From: Gammaproteobacteria bacterium
Lineage (GTDB): Bacteria > Pseudomonadota > Gammaproteobacteria > Steroidobacterales > Woeseiaceae
Direction of reading: 5' to 3'
Length of the DNA: 54,329 bases
Assembly: GCA_009937505.1 (NCBI GenBank)
Contig: JAACFJ010000019.1
Location: forward strand, 1-54,329
Shown here one piece after another: positions 1 to 12,145 of this stretch. A program made the position numbers and the translations under genes. Each line of letters opens with the position of its first letter. The stretch's first letter is position 1. The notes beneath the pieces were generated by a model. It was not told the origin of the DNA and did no database searches. It was given only the letters and a program-made list of their open reading frames with translations.

Positions 1-1473
1 GCCGAGGATGGGCAAATTGCCCGTGCGGGCGTAAGGCGTGCTGCCCTGCCTGGGCTGCACCTCCATCGTCATGGTTACGGCCTCGAACTGGGCGCCGGAA
101 TCCCGGATTTTCCCGGTGTGGGAGATGAAAGCGCTGATTCCCGTATTGGTCGCCCGGATCGCGGCGCGGCCGACTTCGAGGGATCGCATGCGTGCAATCT
201 CGAGGTGCTGGTGCGGCGCAATCGAATCCCCGAACCAGGCGTCATTGCTGACATTGATCAGGATGGACGCGTCGGGTAACGCGTAAAGCTGCTCCGCCCC
301 GTACGCGTCTTCGTAACAGATTGCGACCGCCAGCTTTTCGCCGTTGGCGGCTTCGAGGAGCGGCTGCACGTCGTCGCCCGCGGCGAGGTCGTTGTGCGGC
401 AGGCTCATCATGCGCATCCATTCCCGCACGTTGGGCGGTACCGGGAAATACTCCCCGAACGGTACGAGGTGGCGCTTGCGATATGCCTGGCGGCGATCAC
501 CTGCAACCAGTATCACGCTGTTGTAGACCCTTGCCTCGCCGCGGCTGTCGTCGCGTTCCAGTATTCCAAAGAGGATGCTCCGGCCCGTATCGCGCGTATC
601 GGCCTGTAGTGCCTGGATGTAGGGTTCGACCCTGTCATCGAGAGACGGTATGGCAACCTCCGGCCACACGATGAGCTCGCTGTCGGATGCCTTCGCCGCT
701 GCTGCACGATAGAACTCGAGCGTCGGCCGCAGGCGCTCCGGCAGCCACTTCTCGGCCTGCGAAATTCCGGCCTGCACGATGGTGCTCTTTACCGGGGAGC
801 CGGACGGTTCGGTCCATTCGAATGTCTTGAGAATCCCGCCGCTCAGAAGCGGAAGCACGAAGATCGCGAGCGCAATCGCGCGCTGCCGGCCGTCCGTCAT
901 GACCGCGACCAGGATCGCAGTCGTGCTCAGCATTGTCATGAATGACACGCCATAAACACCGAGAACCGGCGCCCATCCTGCAGTAACAGAGTCGACCTGG
1001 CTGTAGCCGATGGCAAGCCACGGAAACCCGGTAAGCACCCAGCCGCGCAGCCATTCGATCAGGACCCAGGTTGCGGGCGCGACGAGCAACAAGAACCAGG
1101 GTTCCCCCTGGGCGAACCGGCTGATAAGCCAGCCCGTGGCGAAGAAGTAGGCCGTCATGATGAGGACCAGCCCGAGCATCAGGACGAGGGCTATCCACGC
1201 CGGCGCTTCGCCGAAGACGACGACGGAGATGTAAATCCAGTAGGTGCCGGACAGGAAGAGACCGAAACCGAAGAAGAAACTGAGCCATCCCGCGTCGCGA
1301 GGTGACATGCTGAGGTACACGTAAAGCACGGGCAGAAGCAGAACGGGCACGAGCATCGACAACCCGAACGGCGCGAATGCCGTTGTCAACAGGCAGCCCA
1401 GGAAGAACAGTATGCCCCGGCTCGTCCATGGCCGGTCCGCCGGCCATTGAAATACAGACCCGCGAAGTTCCAC
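1..1473 (-). CDS. lnt: Apolipoprotein N-acyltransferase (partial, C-terminus beyond window)
   Basis: Own translation of the minus strand gives [25 protein letters not shown]...[11 protein letters not shown]...FGEYFPVP...AICYEDAYG...[32 protein letters not shown], typical Lnt; frame open to window edge so absent from ORF track. GTG start at 1473 inferred. Confidence 0.93.
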   Translation of the reverse strand, partial: MELRGSVFQWPADRPWTSRGILFFLGCLLTTAFAPFGLSMLVPVLLLPVLYVYLSMSPRDAGWLSFFFGFGLFLSGTYWIYISVVVFGEAPAWIALVLMLGLVLIMTAYFFATGWLISRFAQGEPWFLLLVAPATWVLIEWLRGWVLTGFPWLAIGYSQVDSVTAGWAPVLGVYGVSFMTMLSTTAILVAVMTDGRQRAIALAIFVLPLLSGGILKTFEWTEPSGSPVKSTIVQAGISQAEKWLPERLRPTLEFYRAAAAKASDSELIVWPEVAIPSLDDRVEPYIQALQADTRDTGRSILFGILERDDSRGEARVYNSVILVAGDRRQAYRKRHLVPFGEYFPVPPNVREWMRMMSLPHNDLAAGDDVQPLLEAANGEKLAVAICYEDAYGAEQLYALPDASILINVSNDAWFGDSIAPHQHLEIARMRSLEVGRAAIRATNTGISAFISHTGKIRDSGAQFEAVTMTMEVQPRQGSTPYARTGNLPILG

Positions 1474-1478
1474 GGAGA

Positions 1479-2333
1479 TCAGGTTTCGAGCCGATGCACG
1501 CGGAGTGCGCCGATCCGGCGTTTGTCCGCCTTGGTAACCGAGAATTCGAACCCGCCAAAATCAATGCTCTCACCGCGCCGCGGCAGGCGGCCGAGCTCGT
1601 GCAGCACGAGCCCCCCGACGGTGTCGTACTCCTCGTCGCTCAAATCGCATTCGAAAAACTCGTTGAAATCCTCGATGCGCGTCAGCGCGCGGACCGCGAA
1701 ACAGGGCCTGCCATTGCGATCACCCTCCGGCCGGATGAATTCATCCTCTTCAGGATCGTGTTCGTCGTCGATTTCACCAACGATCTCCTCGAGTACGTCC
1801 TCGATCGTGAGCAAACCGGAAACGCCACCGTACTCGTCGACGACGATGGCCATGTGGTTGTGGCTGGCTCGAAACTCCTTCAACAGCGCGTTCAGGCGTT
1901 TGGACTCGGGAATGACGGCCGCGGGCCGCAGCAGCTTGCGGATCGGCACTTCCCGCCCGGCGCCGCGGCCGAAGAAACGCAACAGGTCCTTTGCAAGCAA
2001 TACGCCGAGTACTTCATCGCGGTCCTCGCCCATCACCGGGAACCTGGAATGTCCGGACTCGACGATCACCCTGATCATTTCATCAACGCCGTCTTCGATA
2101 TCGATGACCACCATCTGCGAGCGCGGAATCATGACGTCACGCACCTGGGTCTCCGATACCTCGAGCACGCCGGCAAGCATGCTCTTCTCCTCGGCATCGA
2201 TATCGGTCTCGGATTGCTGAATGATGTCCTGGATTTCTTCGCGGCTCCAGGGCTCACCCTTGATCGCACGCTTGAGGCGCGCGATCAGTGAAGTGCTCCC
2301 CGTGCCGTTGGTACTTGGCGGTTTGTCGTTCAT
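1479..2333 (-). CDS. corC: CBS-domain HlyC/CorC family transporter-associated protein
   Basis: Two CBS-like domains, [35 protein letters not shown]; adjacent to lnt and ybeY. Confidence 0.93.
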   Translation of the reverse strand: MNDKPPSTNGTGSTSLIARLKRAIKGEPWSREEIQDIIQQSETDIDAEEKSMLAGVLEVSETQVRDVMIPRSQMVVIDIEDGVDEMIRVIVESGHSRFPVMGEDRDEVLGVLLAKDLLRFFGRGAGREVPIRKLLRPAAVIPESKRLNALLKEFRASHNHMAIVVDEYGGVSGLLTIEDVLEEIVGEIDDEHDPEEDEFIRPEGDRNGRPCFAVRALTRIEDFNEFFECDLSDEEYDTVGGLVLHELGRLPRRGESIDFGGFEFSVTKADKRRIGALRVHRLET

Positions 2334-2390
2334 CTGACTGTTGCAGTTTTGGCCGGGCGGCTGAATCCCGATTTAGAGCCGGTCATTGTA

Positions 2391-2855
2391 TCAGTTTCCC
2401 GCGTAAGGATCGGCGATGCCCAGGCTTGCCAGCACGCGCCGTTCAAGCGTCTCCATCACTTCCGCATCCCGGTCGGTAGCATGGTCGTGACCCAGCAGGT
2501 GCAGAGTGCCGTGCACCAGCATGTGGCCCCAGTGATGGTCCAGCGGTTTGCCCTGTTCTTCCGCCTCGCCCGCCACCACGGTGGCGCAGACAACTATGTC
2601 GCCAAGCAGCAGTCTCTCCCCGGGGGGCACAAAGCCCGCGTCGCCTGCCGGAAACGCGAGCACGTTGGTCGGCTGGTCCTGGTCCCGGTAATCTCTGTTC
2701 AGGGCGCGCATCTCGTGTTCATCGACGATTCGTACCGAGACGTCGACATCCCGGCCCGGAGCCGTCTCGTTCACAGCTCGTTGGACCCAGTCCCGGATGG
2801 AATCGCTTGCGGGAATACCGGCGGCATCGGCGGCAATCTGTACGTCGACGTTCAC
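2391..2855 (-). CDS. ybeY: Endoribonuclease/rRNA maturation factor YbeY
   Basis: HMLVHGTLHLLGHDH zinc motif; gene order. Confidence 0.95.
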   Translation of the reverse strand: MNVDVQIAADAAGIPASDSIRDWVQRAVNETAPGRDVDVSVRIVDEHEMRALNRDYRDQDQPTNVLAFPAGDAGFVPPGERLLLGDIVVCATVVAGEAEEQGKPLDHHWGHMLVHGTLHLLGHDHATDRDAEVMETLERRVLASLGIADPYAGN

Positions 2856-2873
2856 CGCACGAGGCGCGATGAA

Positions 2874-3866
2874 CTAGGCAACGTCATTATCGTCCGCCTC
2901 GTACGCGGCGACGATACGCTGCACCAGCGGATGCCGGACAACGTCCTTCCTGGAAAAGAACGTAAAGCTTATACCGTCGACATTGTCGAGTATCTGCGCG
3001 GCGTTATTGAGGCCGGACTGCTGTCCGGTCGGGAGATCGATCTGCGTCACGTCGCCGGTAACCACGGCGCGTGACGCGAAACCTATACGCGTGAGGAACA
3101 TCTTCATCTGTTCCACGCTGGTGTTCTGCGCCTCGTCGAGAATCACGAACGATTCATTGAGCGAGCGGCCACGCATGAATGCGAGCGGTGCAATCTCGAT
3201 GACGTTGCGCTCGATGAGGCGCGTGACGCGATCCGCGCCGAGCATGTCGTAAAGCGCGTCATACATCGGCCGCAGATACGGGTCCACCTTCTGTGACATG
3301 TCTCCGGGCAGAAAGCCCAGTCTTTCGCCCGCCTCGACGGCCGGCCTCACGAGGACGATTCGACGCACGTGCTCGTGCTCGAGCGCATCGACGGCCGCCG
3401 CAATGGCGAGATAGGTCTTGCCGGTACCGGCCGGACCGATGCCGAAAGCGAGGTCGAAATCGCGCATGCTCCGCATGTACGCCGTCTGGTTGGCGCCGCG
3501 CGGCCGGATCCGCTTCAGGCGCGTCTGGATAGCGAGATGTTCCTGGTCCTCGCCGGCATCCCCGGACGGCCCGGACTCTGCTTCTCCCTCATTCATAACC
3601 GACTCCTGCAGGAGAATGTGCACGCGCTCGGGATCGAGGCGCTCGCGGTCCGTCATACTGAAAAGCCTGTACAGCACGTCGCTGCCGAGCTGGGTCGCGC
3701 CCGGCTGTCCGGTGACGCGAAAATGGTTACCACGACTGGCAATTTCAACATCGAGGCGGCGTTCGATCTGCCGCAAGTGTTCGTCGAACTGGCCGCAAAG
3801 ATTGGCCAGGCGGTTGTTATCGGCGGGCTCGAGAACGACATCCCGAGATATCTGGACTGCATTCAA
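2874..3866 (-). CDS. PhoH-like ATPase (PhoL)
   Basis: FGIGPAGTGKTYLA Walker A, FVILDEAQNTSVEQMKMFLTRIG; gene order. Confidence 0.95.
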   Translation of the reverse strand: MNAVQISRDVVLEPADNNRLANLCGQFDEHLRQIERRLDVEIASRGNHFRVTGQPGATQLGSDVLYRLFSMTDRERLDPERVHILLQESVMNEGEAESGPSGDAGEDQEHLAIQTRLKRIRPRGANQTAYMRSMRDFDLAFGIGPAGTGKTYLAIAAAVDALEHEHVRRIVLVRPAVEAGERLGFLPGDMSQKVDPYLRPMYDALYDMLGADRVTRLIERNVIEIAPLAFMRGRSLNESFVILDEAQNTSVEQMKMFLTRIGFASRAVVTGDVTQIDLPTGQQSGLNNAAQILDNVDGISFTFFSRKDVVRHPLVQRIVAAYEADDNDVA

Positions 3867-3952
3867 GATCGGTGCTTCAGACCTCTGTCGATGGTTTAGG
3901 GCAGAGTACCGCGAAGCGGGCGCATTTTGAAGTGCGTGCCCGGCAGTTCATG

Positions 3953-5293
3953 TCATGCCACTGCCTTGCTGTCTGAAACTCTGCCACGCAGGGAATTCGG
4001 CAGCGCTTCCGTGATGACGACGTCGACGAACCGGCCGATCACCGACGGGTCGGCATCGAAATTGACCCAGCGATTGTTCTCGGTGCGGCCGGCTACCTGG
4101 CGGGCACTCTTCTTCGAGGTCTTCTCCACGAGCACGCGTTGCGTCGTGCCGACCATTGCCTCGCTGATCGCCTGTGCCTGCTGGTTGATACGCGCCTGGA
4201 GAATCTGCAAACGCTGCTTCTTGACATCTGTCGGCGTGTCGTCGGGCAGGTTCGCTGCCGGCGTTCCCGGGCGCGCGCTGTACACGAAGCTGAAAGACTG
4301 GTCGAAGCCGATGTCGGCGATCAGGTTCATCGTCGCCTCGAAATCACGATCGGTCTCGCCGGGGAATCCTACGATGAAGTCCGAAGACAGGGAAATGTCG
4401 GGGCGCACCTCGCGTAACTTGCGGATCTTCTGTTTGTATTCGAGCACCGTATGCCCGCGCTTCATCAACGAGAGAATCCGGTCCGAGCCATGCTGCACCG
4501 GCAGGTGCAGGTAGTTGGCGAGTTTCGGTACCTCGGCGTAGGCCTGAACCAGGCTGTCGGTGAACTCGACCGGGTGTGACGTCGTGAAGCGGATGCGATC
4601 GACGCCTTCGACAGCAGCCACGTAGTAGATCAGTGTCGCCAGGTCGGCAATGGAACCGTCATGCATCGGCCCCTGGTACGCGTTGACGTTCTGGCCAAGC
4701 AGGTTGATTTCCCGCACATCCTGTTCCGCGAGCTGCACGACCTCGGCAATTACGTCGTCGAGCGGCCGGCTTATCTCCTCGCCGCGCGTATACGGCACGA
4801 CACAAAAGCTGCAGTACTTGCTGCAGCCTTCCATGCAGGAAACGAACGCGGTGGGCCCATCTGCACGCGGCTCGGGAAGCCGGTCGAATTTCTCGATCTC
4901 GGGAAACGATACGTCGACGACCGAGCCGCGCTTGCTGTCGGCATCCTCGATCAGCTGCGGCAGCCGATGCAGCGTCTGCGGACCGAAAACCACGTCCACG
5001 AACGGTGCACGCCGCGTAATGCCGTCGCCTTCCTGGCTCGCGACGCAGCCGCCAACACCGATCATGACGCCGTCGCGGCGCTCCTTGATTGGCCGCCACC
5101 GGCCGAGTTCGGAGAACACCTTCTCCTGGGCCTTTTCCCGAATTGAGCAGGTGTTGACGAGCAGCAGGTCCGCATCCTCGGCAACGTCCGTCAGCTCGTA
5201 GCCATGGGACTCCCGCAGCACGGCCGCCATCTTTTCCGAGTCGTACTCGTTCATCTGGCAGCCGAAGGTCTTGATGTAGAGCTTTTTCGTCAT
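3953..5293 (-). CDS. miaB: tRNA-2-methylthio-N6-dimethylallyladenosine synthase
   Basis: [30 protein letters not shown] radical SAM motif, C-terminal TRAM-like region. Confidence 0.97.
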   Translation of the reverse strand: MTKKLYIKTFGCQMNEYDSEKMAAVLRESHGYELTDVAEDADLLLVNTCSIREKAQEKVFSELGRWRPIKERRDGVMIGVGGCVASQEGDGITRRAPFVDVVFGPQTLHRLPQLIEDADSKRGSVVDVSFPEIEKFDRLPEPRADGPTAFVSCMEGCSKYCSFCVVPYTRGEEISRPLDDVIAEVVQLAEQDVREINLLGQNVNAYQGPMHDGSIADLATLIYYVAAVEGVDRIRFTTSHPVEFTDSLVQAYAEVPKLANYLHLPVQHGSDRILSLMKRGHTVLEYKQKIRKLREVRPDISLSSDFIVGFPGETDRDFEATMNLIADIGFDQSFSFVYSARPGTPAANLPDDTPTDVKKQRLQILQARINQQAQAISEAMVGTTQRVLVEKTSKKSARQVAGRTENNRWVNFDADPSVIGRFVDVVITEALPNSLRGRVSDSKAVA

Positions 5294-5337
5294 GCTCGAA
5301 TTCTACACGCTCCGACTGAAGACCCCGTAATCGTCAA

Positions 5338-5528
5338 CCGATCAGGGTTTTCTTCGACCGAAGTTCGCCGCTCTCGCACATCCATGTGCTACGCGGCATT
5401 CGTCCATCCGTGGACATCAGGCGCAGCGACAAATTCGCCGGGAGCGAATTTGGACGCGCTTGCGCGCCCGAAGGGCCAGCGACAGGATGTCGCTGGTCAA
5501 CCATGAGGGAGAGGAATACCCTGATCGG
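5338..5528. repeat. Structured intergenic element A: outer inverted repeat CCGATCAGGGT/ACCCTGATCGG enclosing a series of perfect short hairpins
   Basis: Outer arms 5338-5348 and 5518-5528; inner hairpins CTTCG-AC-CGAAG, GCACAT-CC-ATGTGC, GTCCA-TCCG-TGGAC, CAAATTCG-N7-CGAATTTG, CCAGCGACA-GGA-TGTCGCTGG. Confidence 0.8.
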
Positions 5529-5532
5529 ATGA

Positions 5533-7245
5533 CTACCTCATGAAGCCCATGCTCTCAAGCTTCAGCATGATGCGGTGGGCGGCCAGGTCGGGCGAGATAT
5601 TCTCCGTATCGATGACCATCTCGGCATTCTCGGGTTCTTCATAAGGGTCACTGATCCCCGTGAACTCCTTGATGATGCCGGCGCGCGCTTTCGCGTAAAG
5701 ACCCTTGCGGTCGCGTTGTTCGCAGACCTCGACCGACGTCGCCACGTGGATTTCGACGAATCCGCCCAGCGGGGCGATCATGTCGCGCACGATCCGGCGC
5801 GTCGACGTGTACGGCGCGATGGGGGCACAAATCGCGATACCGCCGTTCTTGGTGATCTCACTCGCGACGTAGCCGATGCGGCGGATATTCAGGTCGCGAT
5901 GCTCCTTGGAGAATCCCAGCTCGCTCGACAGGTTCTTGCGCACGACGTCGCCGTCGAGCAGGCTGATCGCCCTGCCGCCGGTCTCCATGAGCTTCACCAT
6001 CAGCGCGTTCGCGATCGTGGACTTGCCGGAACCCGACAGTCCCGTGAAAAACACGGTGAAACCCTGCTTGTGCCGCGGCGGATGAGTGCGCCTGAGCTCG
6101 GCCACGACGTCGGGGAACGAGAACCAGTCGGGAATCTCGAGTCCTTCGGCCAGGCGCCTCCGCAGCTCGGTACCGGAGATGTTCAGTATTTGGTCCGAAT
6201 CGCCAGCCTCGTCTGCCGCGATGTACTGCGCACGATTCTCCGCGTAGACCATCATGCGGAACGGCACCATCGAAATGTCGAGCTCTTCCTCGTGCTCCTT
6301 GAGCAATTCCTGCGCATCGTAGGGACCGTAGAAGTCGTTGCCCTTCGAATCCTTGCCCGGACCCGCGTGGTCACGGCCGACGATCAGGTGCGTACAGCCG
6401 TAGTTCTTGCGAATGATCGCGTGCCACAGCGTCTCGCGCGGTCCGCCCATGCGCATGGCGAGCGGCAATAGCGACAGCATCGTGGTCTGCTCAGGGTAAC
6501 GGTCGAGCAGGTGCTCGTAGCAACGCACGCGCGTGAAGTGGTCGACGTCGCCCGGCTTGGTCATGCCGACGACCGGGTGGATCAGCAGGTTAGCCTCGAT
6601 ATCGAACGCAGCTCGCAGCGTCAGTTCCTGGTGAGCCCGGTGCATCGGGTTGCGCGTCTGGAAGGCGACGACCTTGCGCCAGCCAAGCTTGCGGAACCGT
6701 TCGCGCAGCTCGGCAGGGCTGTTGCGAAGGTGCTTGAAATCGTAGTGGGTGGGAGCTTCTACGCCCCGAATCTTGCCGCCAACGTAAACCGGGTTGGCGA
6801 TATTGTTGAGGTAGTGGACAGCGGGATGCGCCTCGTCGGCCGTCCCGTAAACGCCTTGCGCTTCTGCGTTTTTGTCCGGCGTCCAGATGTCGGCGACTTC
6901 CAGTGTGGCGATGATGACGCCCTCGAGATCGCGCAAGGCAATCCGGTCGCCGCCCTGGATGCTCCCGGCAAACTCCTCGCTGACGTCCAGCGTGATCGGG
7001 ACCGGCCAGAGAACACCCGACGCGAGCCGCATGTTTTCGACGACCGATTCGTAGTCGTCCTTGCCGAGAAAGCCCTCGAGCGGCGAAAACGCGCCGTTCA
7101 ACAGCAACTCGATATCGCAAAGCTGGCGTTCTGTCAGGTCCCAGGAAGCAAACTCACGCGCTGCCTGTTTTTCCGCCTCGGCCTCCTCGGCCGGCAGGTA
7201 GAGATTCTTAAGTTCGCCGCCGTGCGGCTCTTTGTAAGCACCCAT
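5533..7245 (-). CDS. Bifunctional sulfate adenylyltransferase / adenylylsulfate kinase
   Basis: N-terminal ATP sulfurylase (FQTRNPMHRAHQELT, VGRDHAGPG) fused to APS kinase ([34 protein letters not shown]). Confidence 0.95.
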   Translation of the reverse strand: MGAYKEPHGGELKNLYLPAEEAEAEKQAAREFASWDLTERQLCDIELLLNGAFSPLEGFLGKDDYESVVENMRLASGVLWPVPITLDVSEEFAGSIQGGDRIALRDLEGVIIATLEVADIWTPDKNAEAQGVYGTADEAHPAVHYLNNIANPVYVGGKIRGVEAPTHYDFKHLRNSPAELRERFRKLGWRKVVAFQTRNPMHRAHQELTLRAAFDIEANLLIHPVVGMTKPGDVDHFTRVRCYEHLLDRYPEQTTMLSLLPLAMRMGGPRETLWHAIIRKNYGCTHLIVGRDHAGPGKDSKGNDFYGPYDAQELLKEHEEELDISMVPFRMMVYAENRAQYIAADEAGDSDQILNISGTELRRRLAEGLEIPDWFSFPDVVAELRRTHPPRHKQGFTVFFTGLSGSGKSTIANALMVKLMETGGRAISLLDGDVVRKNLSSELGFSKEHRDLNIRRIGYVASEITKNGGIAICAPIAPYTSTRRIVRDMIAPLGGFVEIHVATSVEVCEQRDRKGLYAKARAGIIKEFTGISDPYEEPENAEMVIDTENISPDLAAHRIMLKLESMGFMR

Positions 7246-7328
7246 TTCTTGTTGTTCCTGTATTAGAGCGAGGCGCAGGCTAACATCGCGCGCGCCCGGC
7301 GATTAGGCATTTTGACAAAAGCTGTCAG

Positions 7329-7766
7329 CTAGAAAGGAATATCGTCCTCGAACTCGTCGGGGGGCGACTGCGGCGGCCCGCCGGAGCGTCCCGAATCGGA
7401 CGGCATGGGCGCGGTACCGCCACCGCCGCCGCGGCCTCCGAGCATCTGCATTTCGTCGGCCACGATCTCGGTCGTCCAGCGGTCGTTGCCATCCCTGTCC
7501 TGCCACTTGCGCGTGCGCAACTTGCCCTCGATATAGACCTGCGATCCCTTGCGCAGGTATTCCGCAGCAATCTCGGCCAGCCGGTTGAACATCGCCACCT
7601 TGTGCCACTCGGTGCGCTCTTTCTGTTCGCCGGTCTGCTTGTCCTTCCACTGCTCGCTGGTCGCGACCGACAGGTTGGTCACGGCACTGCCGCTCGGCAT
7701 GTAGCGCGTCTCCGGATCCGCTCCGAGATTTCCGACGATGATGACTTTGTTGATTCCACGGGACAT
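7329..7766 (-). CDS. ssb: Single-stranded DNA-binding protein
   Basis: [38 protein letters not shown]...DDIPF acidic tail; internal ATG at 7766 preferred over ORF-track start 7817. Confidence 0.96.
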   Translation of the reverse strand: MSRGINKVIIVGNLGADPETRYMPSGSAVTNLSVATSEQWKDKQTGEQKERTEWHKVAMFNRLAEIAAEYLRKGSQVYIEGKLRTRKWQDRDGNDRWTTEIVADEMQMLGGRGGGGGTAPMPSDSGRSGGPPQSPPDEFEDDIPF

Positions 7767-7916
7767 AACGATTCTCTGCTTGTGGCGCCTTTGCGGCGCG
7801 ATTGGTGTGCATACCAAACCACCCCGATTTCTGCATCGGGAGCCCCTTTTCTCCCGAGAACACCCCCAATGCGAGCCGCGGCAGCTGTCTGCTGCGTCGC
7901 GCCCCCTGGCTCAAAC

Positions 7917-8009
7917 TGCACGCAGGCGACCCGGGGCGTTTTTCGACCGAAGTAAAGCGGACCGAAGGGAGCCATGAGGGAGAGAAATGACCCGGGCCGC
8001 CTGCGTGCA
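7917..8009. repeat. Structured intergenic element B: 19-nt inverted repeat TGCACGCAGGCGACCCGGG / CCCGGGCCGCCTGCGTGCA with inner motifs shared with element A
   Basis: Arms 7917-7935 and 7991-8009; inner TTCGACCGAAG and CCATGAGGGAGAGAAAT. Confidence 0.8.
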
Positions 8010-8038
8010 ACCGCGCCTGGGCGCCCGCTTCTTTGTAT

Positions 8039-9220
8039 TCAGGTGCTGCGGAAGCGGCCGAAACTCTGCATGGCGAGCCAGATCGCCGCCAGCAGCACGC
8101 AGACGAAGAACACGTCCGCCGGGCGGCCGGTCGCCAGGAACCGCCCCCCGATGAGTCCCCCGACGAAGGCACCGAAGAACTGCGCGCTCGCGAACAGGCC
8201 GAGCGAGGCACCGCGCGAATCGTCGTCGGCGACGAGGGAAAGGCGCGCCGGCAGACCCGCTTCGAGGAAGTTGAAGCCGGCGAAGAACAGCACCAGCCCA
8301 CCGAACACGGTCGCCGTGGCGAAACCCGCAAACGTGAGCACAAGCTGACCGGCGAGCATGAGCGTTACCGCGATGCCGATGGTCGAACCCTTGCCCTGGC
8401 GCTCGTCGCGGATGATTAGAGGAATCGTGCCGGCGAGCGAAAGCAGCAGCGCCCCAACGTACATTTTCCAGTGATCGGTAACCGGCAGTTCCAGCCGGTC
8501 GACAAGCAGGAACGGCAACGCGACAAAACTCGCGGTCAGGATCGCGTGAAGCAGAAACACGAAGATATCAAGGCGCAGCAGCTCGGGCCGGAAGGCCGGA
8601 CGGAAATTCCATCGCCGCGGTGTCTCGGGCCGAGGAATATCCGCGGGGAGAGCGACGAGCAGGAAGGCCGCGACAAGGGCCAGGAACGCCGCGAACAGGA
8701 ACAGGGCGGGCACTCCGAAGTGACCCGAGAACTTGGGGCCGAATATCATCGCGAGCATGAAGGCGCCACCGACGCCGACACCGAACACCGCCATCGACCG
8801 CGTCCTCACGCCGTCACGCGTGGCATCGGCGATCAACGCTGTCAGCGTCGCCGAGATGGCGCCTGCTCCCTGCAGCAGGCGGCCGGCGATCACGCCCCAG
8901 ACGCTGTCACTGTAGGCCGCAAGGATGCTGCCCGCCGCAAACACGGCGAGCCCGGCGACGATGACCGGCACCCGGCCAATGCGATCCGACAGCGCACCGA
9001 GCGGTATCTGCAGGCCGGCCTGGGTCAGGCCATAGGCCCCAACCGCCATGCCGATCAGGATCGGTGTTGCGCCATCGAGCGTGGCCGCGTGCAGCGCCAG
9101 CACGGGCAGCAGCGCGAACAGGCCGAACATACGCAGCATGCCGATGAGCGCAATGACGCTGATGGCGCGCCGCTCGGCCGGCAGCCACGTAGTTGTGCTG
9201 TCACTCTCTCCCGGGGTCAT
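8039..9220 (-). CDS. MFS transporter
   Basis: Multi-TM protein, [30 protein letters not shown] typical MFS loop; start [10 protein letters not shown] at 9220 preferred. Confidence 0.92.
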   Translation of the reverse strand: MTPGESDSTTTWLPAERRAISVIALIGMLRMFGLFALLPVLALHAATLDGATPILIGMAVGAYGLTQAGLQIPLGALSDRIGRVPVIVAGLAVFAAGSILAAYSDSVWGVIAGRLLQGAGAISATLTALIADATRDGVRTRSMAVFGVGVGGAFMLAMIFGPKFSGHFGVPALFLFAAFLALVAAFLLVALPADIPRPETPRRWNFRPAFRPELLRLDIFVFLLHAILTASFVALPFLLVDRLELPVTDHWKMYVGALLLSLAGTIPLIIRDERQGKGSTIGIAVTLMLAGQLVLTFAGFATATVFGGLVLFFAGFNFLEAGLPARLSLVADDDSRGASLGLFASAQFFGAFVGGLIGGRFLATGRPADVFFVCVLLAAIWLAMQSFGRFRST

Positions 9221-9293
9221 CGTCCGCTGTCTTTGCGCCGGAGTTGCAGGGCGGCGTATATTAGCAGGTTGGTCGACAAACTCTCCTCGATTT

Positions 9294-12140
<2,847 letters not shown>

Positions 12141-12145
12141 TCACT

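Noticed and set aside
635-1573. 312-aa minus-strand ORF
   Set aside because: Arg-rich out-of-frame shadow of lnt; the lnt frame gives a clear Lnt protein running off the window.
3915-3946. Imperfect inverted repeat CGGGCGCA...TGCGTGCCCG between miaB and phoH
   Set aside because: Bulged stem without a U-tract on the coding strand; too weak to call a terminator.
7679-8343. ORFs overlapping element B (98 aa and part of 346 aa)
   Set aside because: Cover a structured repeat and shadow ssb/MFS genes; not credible coding.
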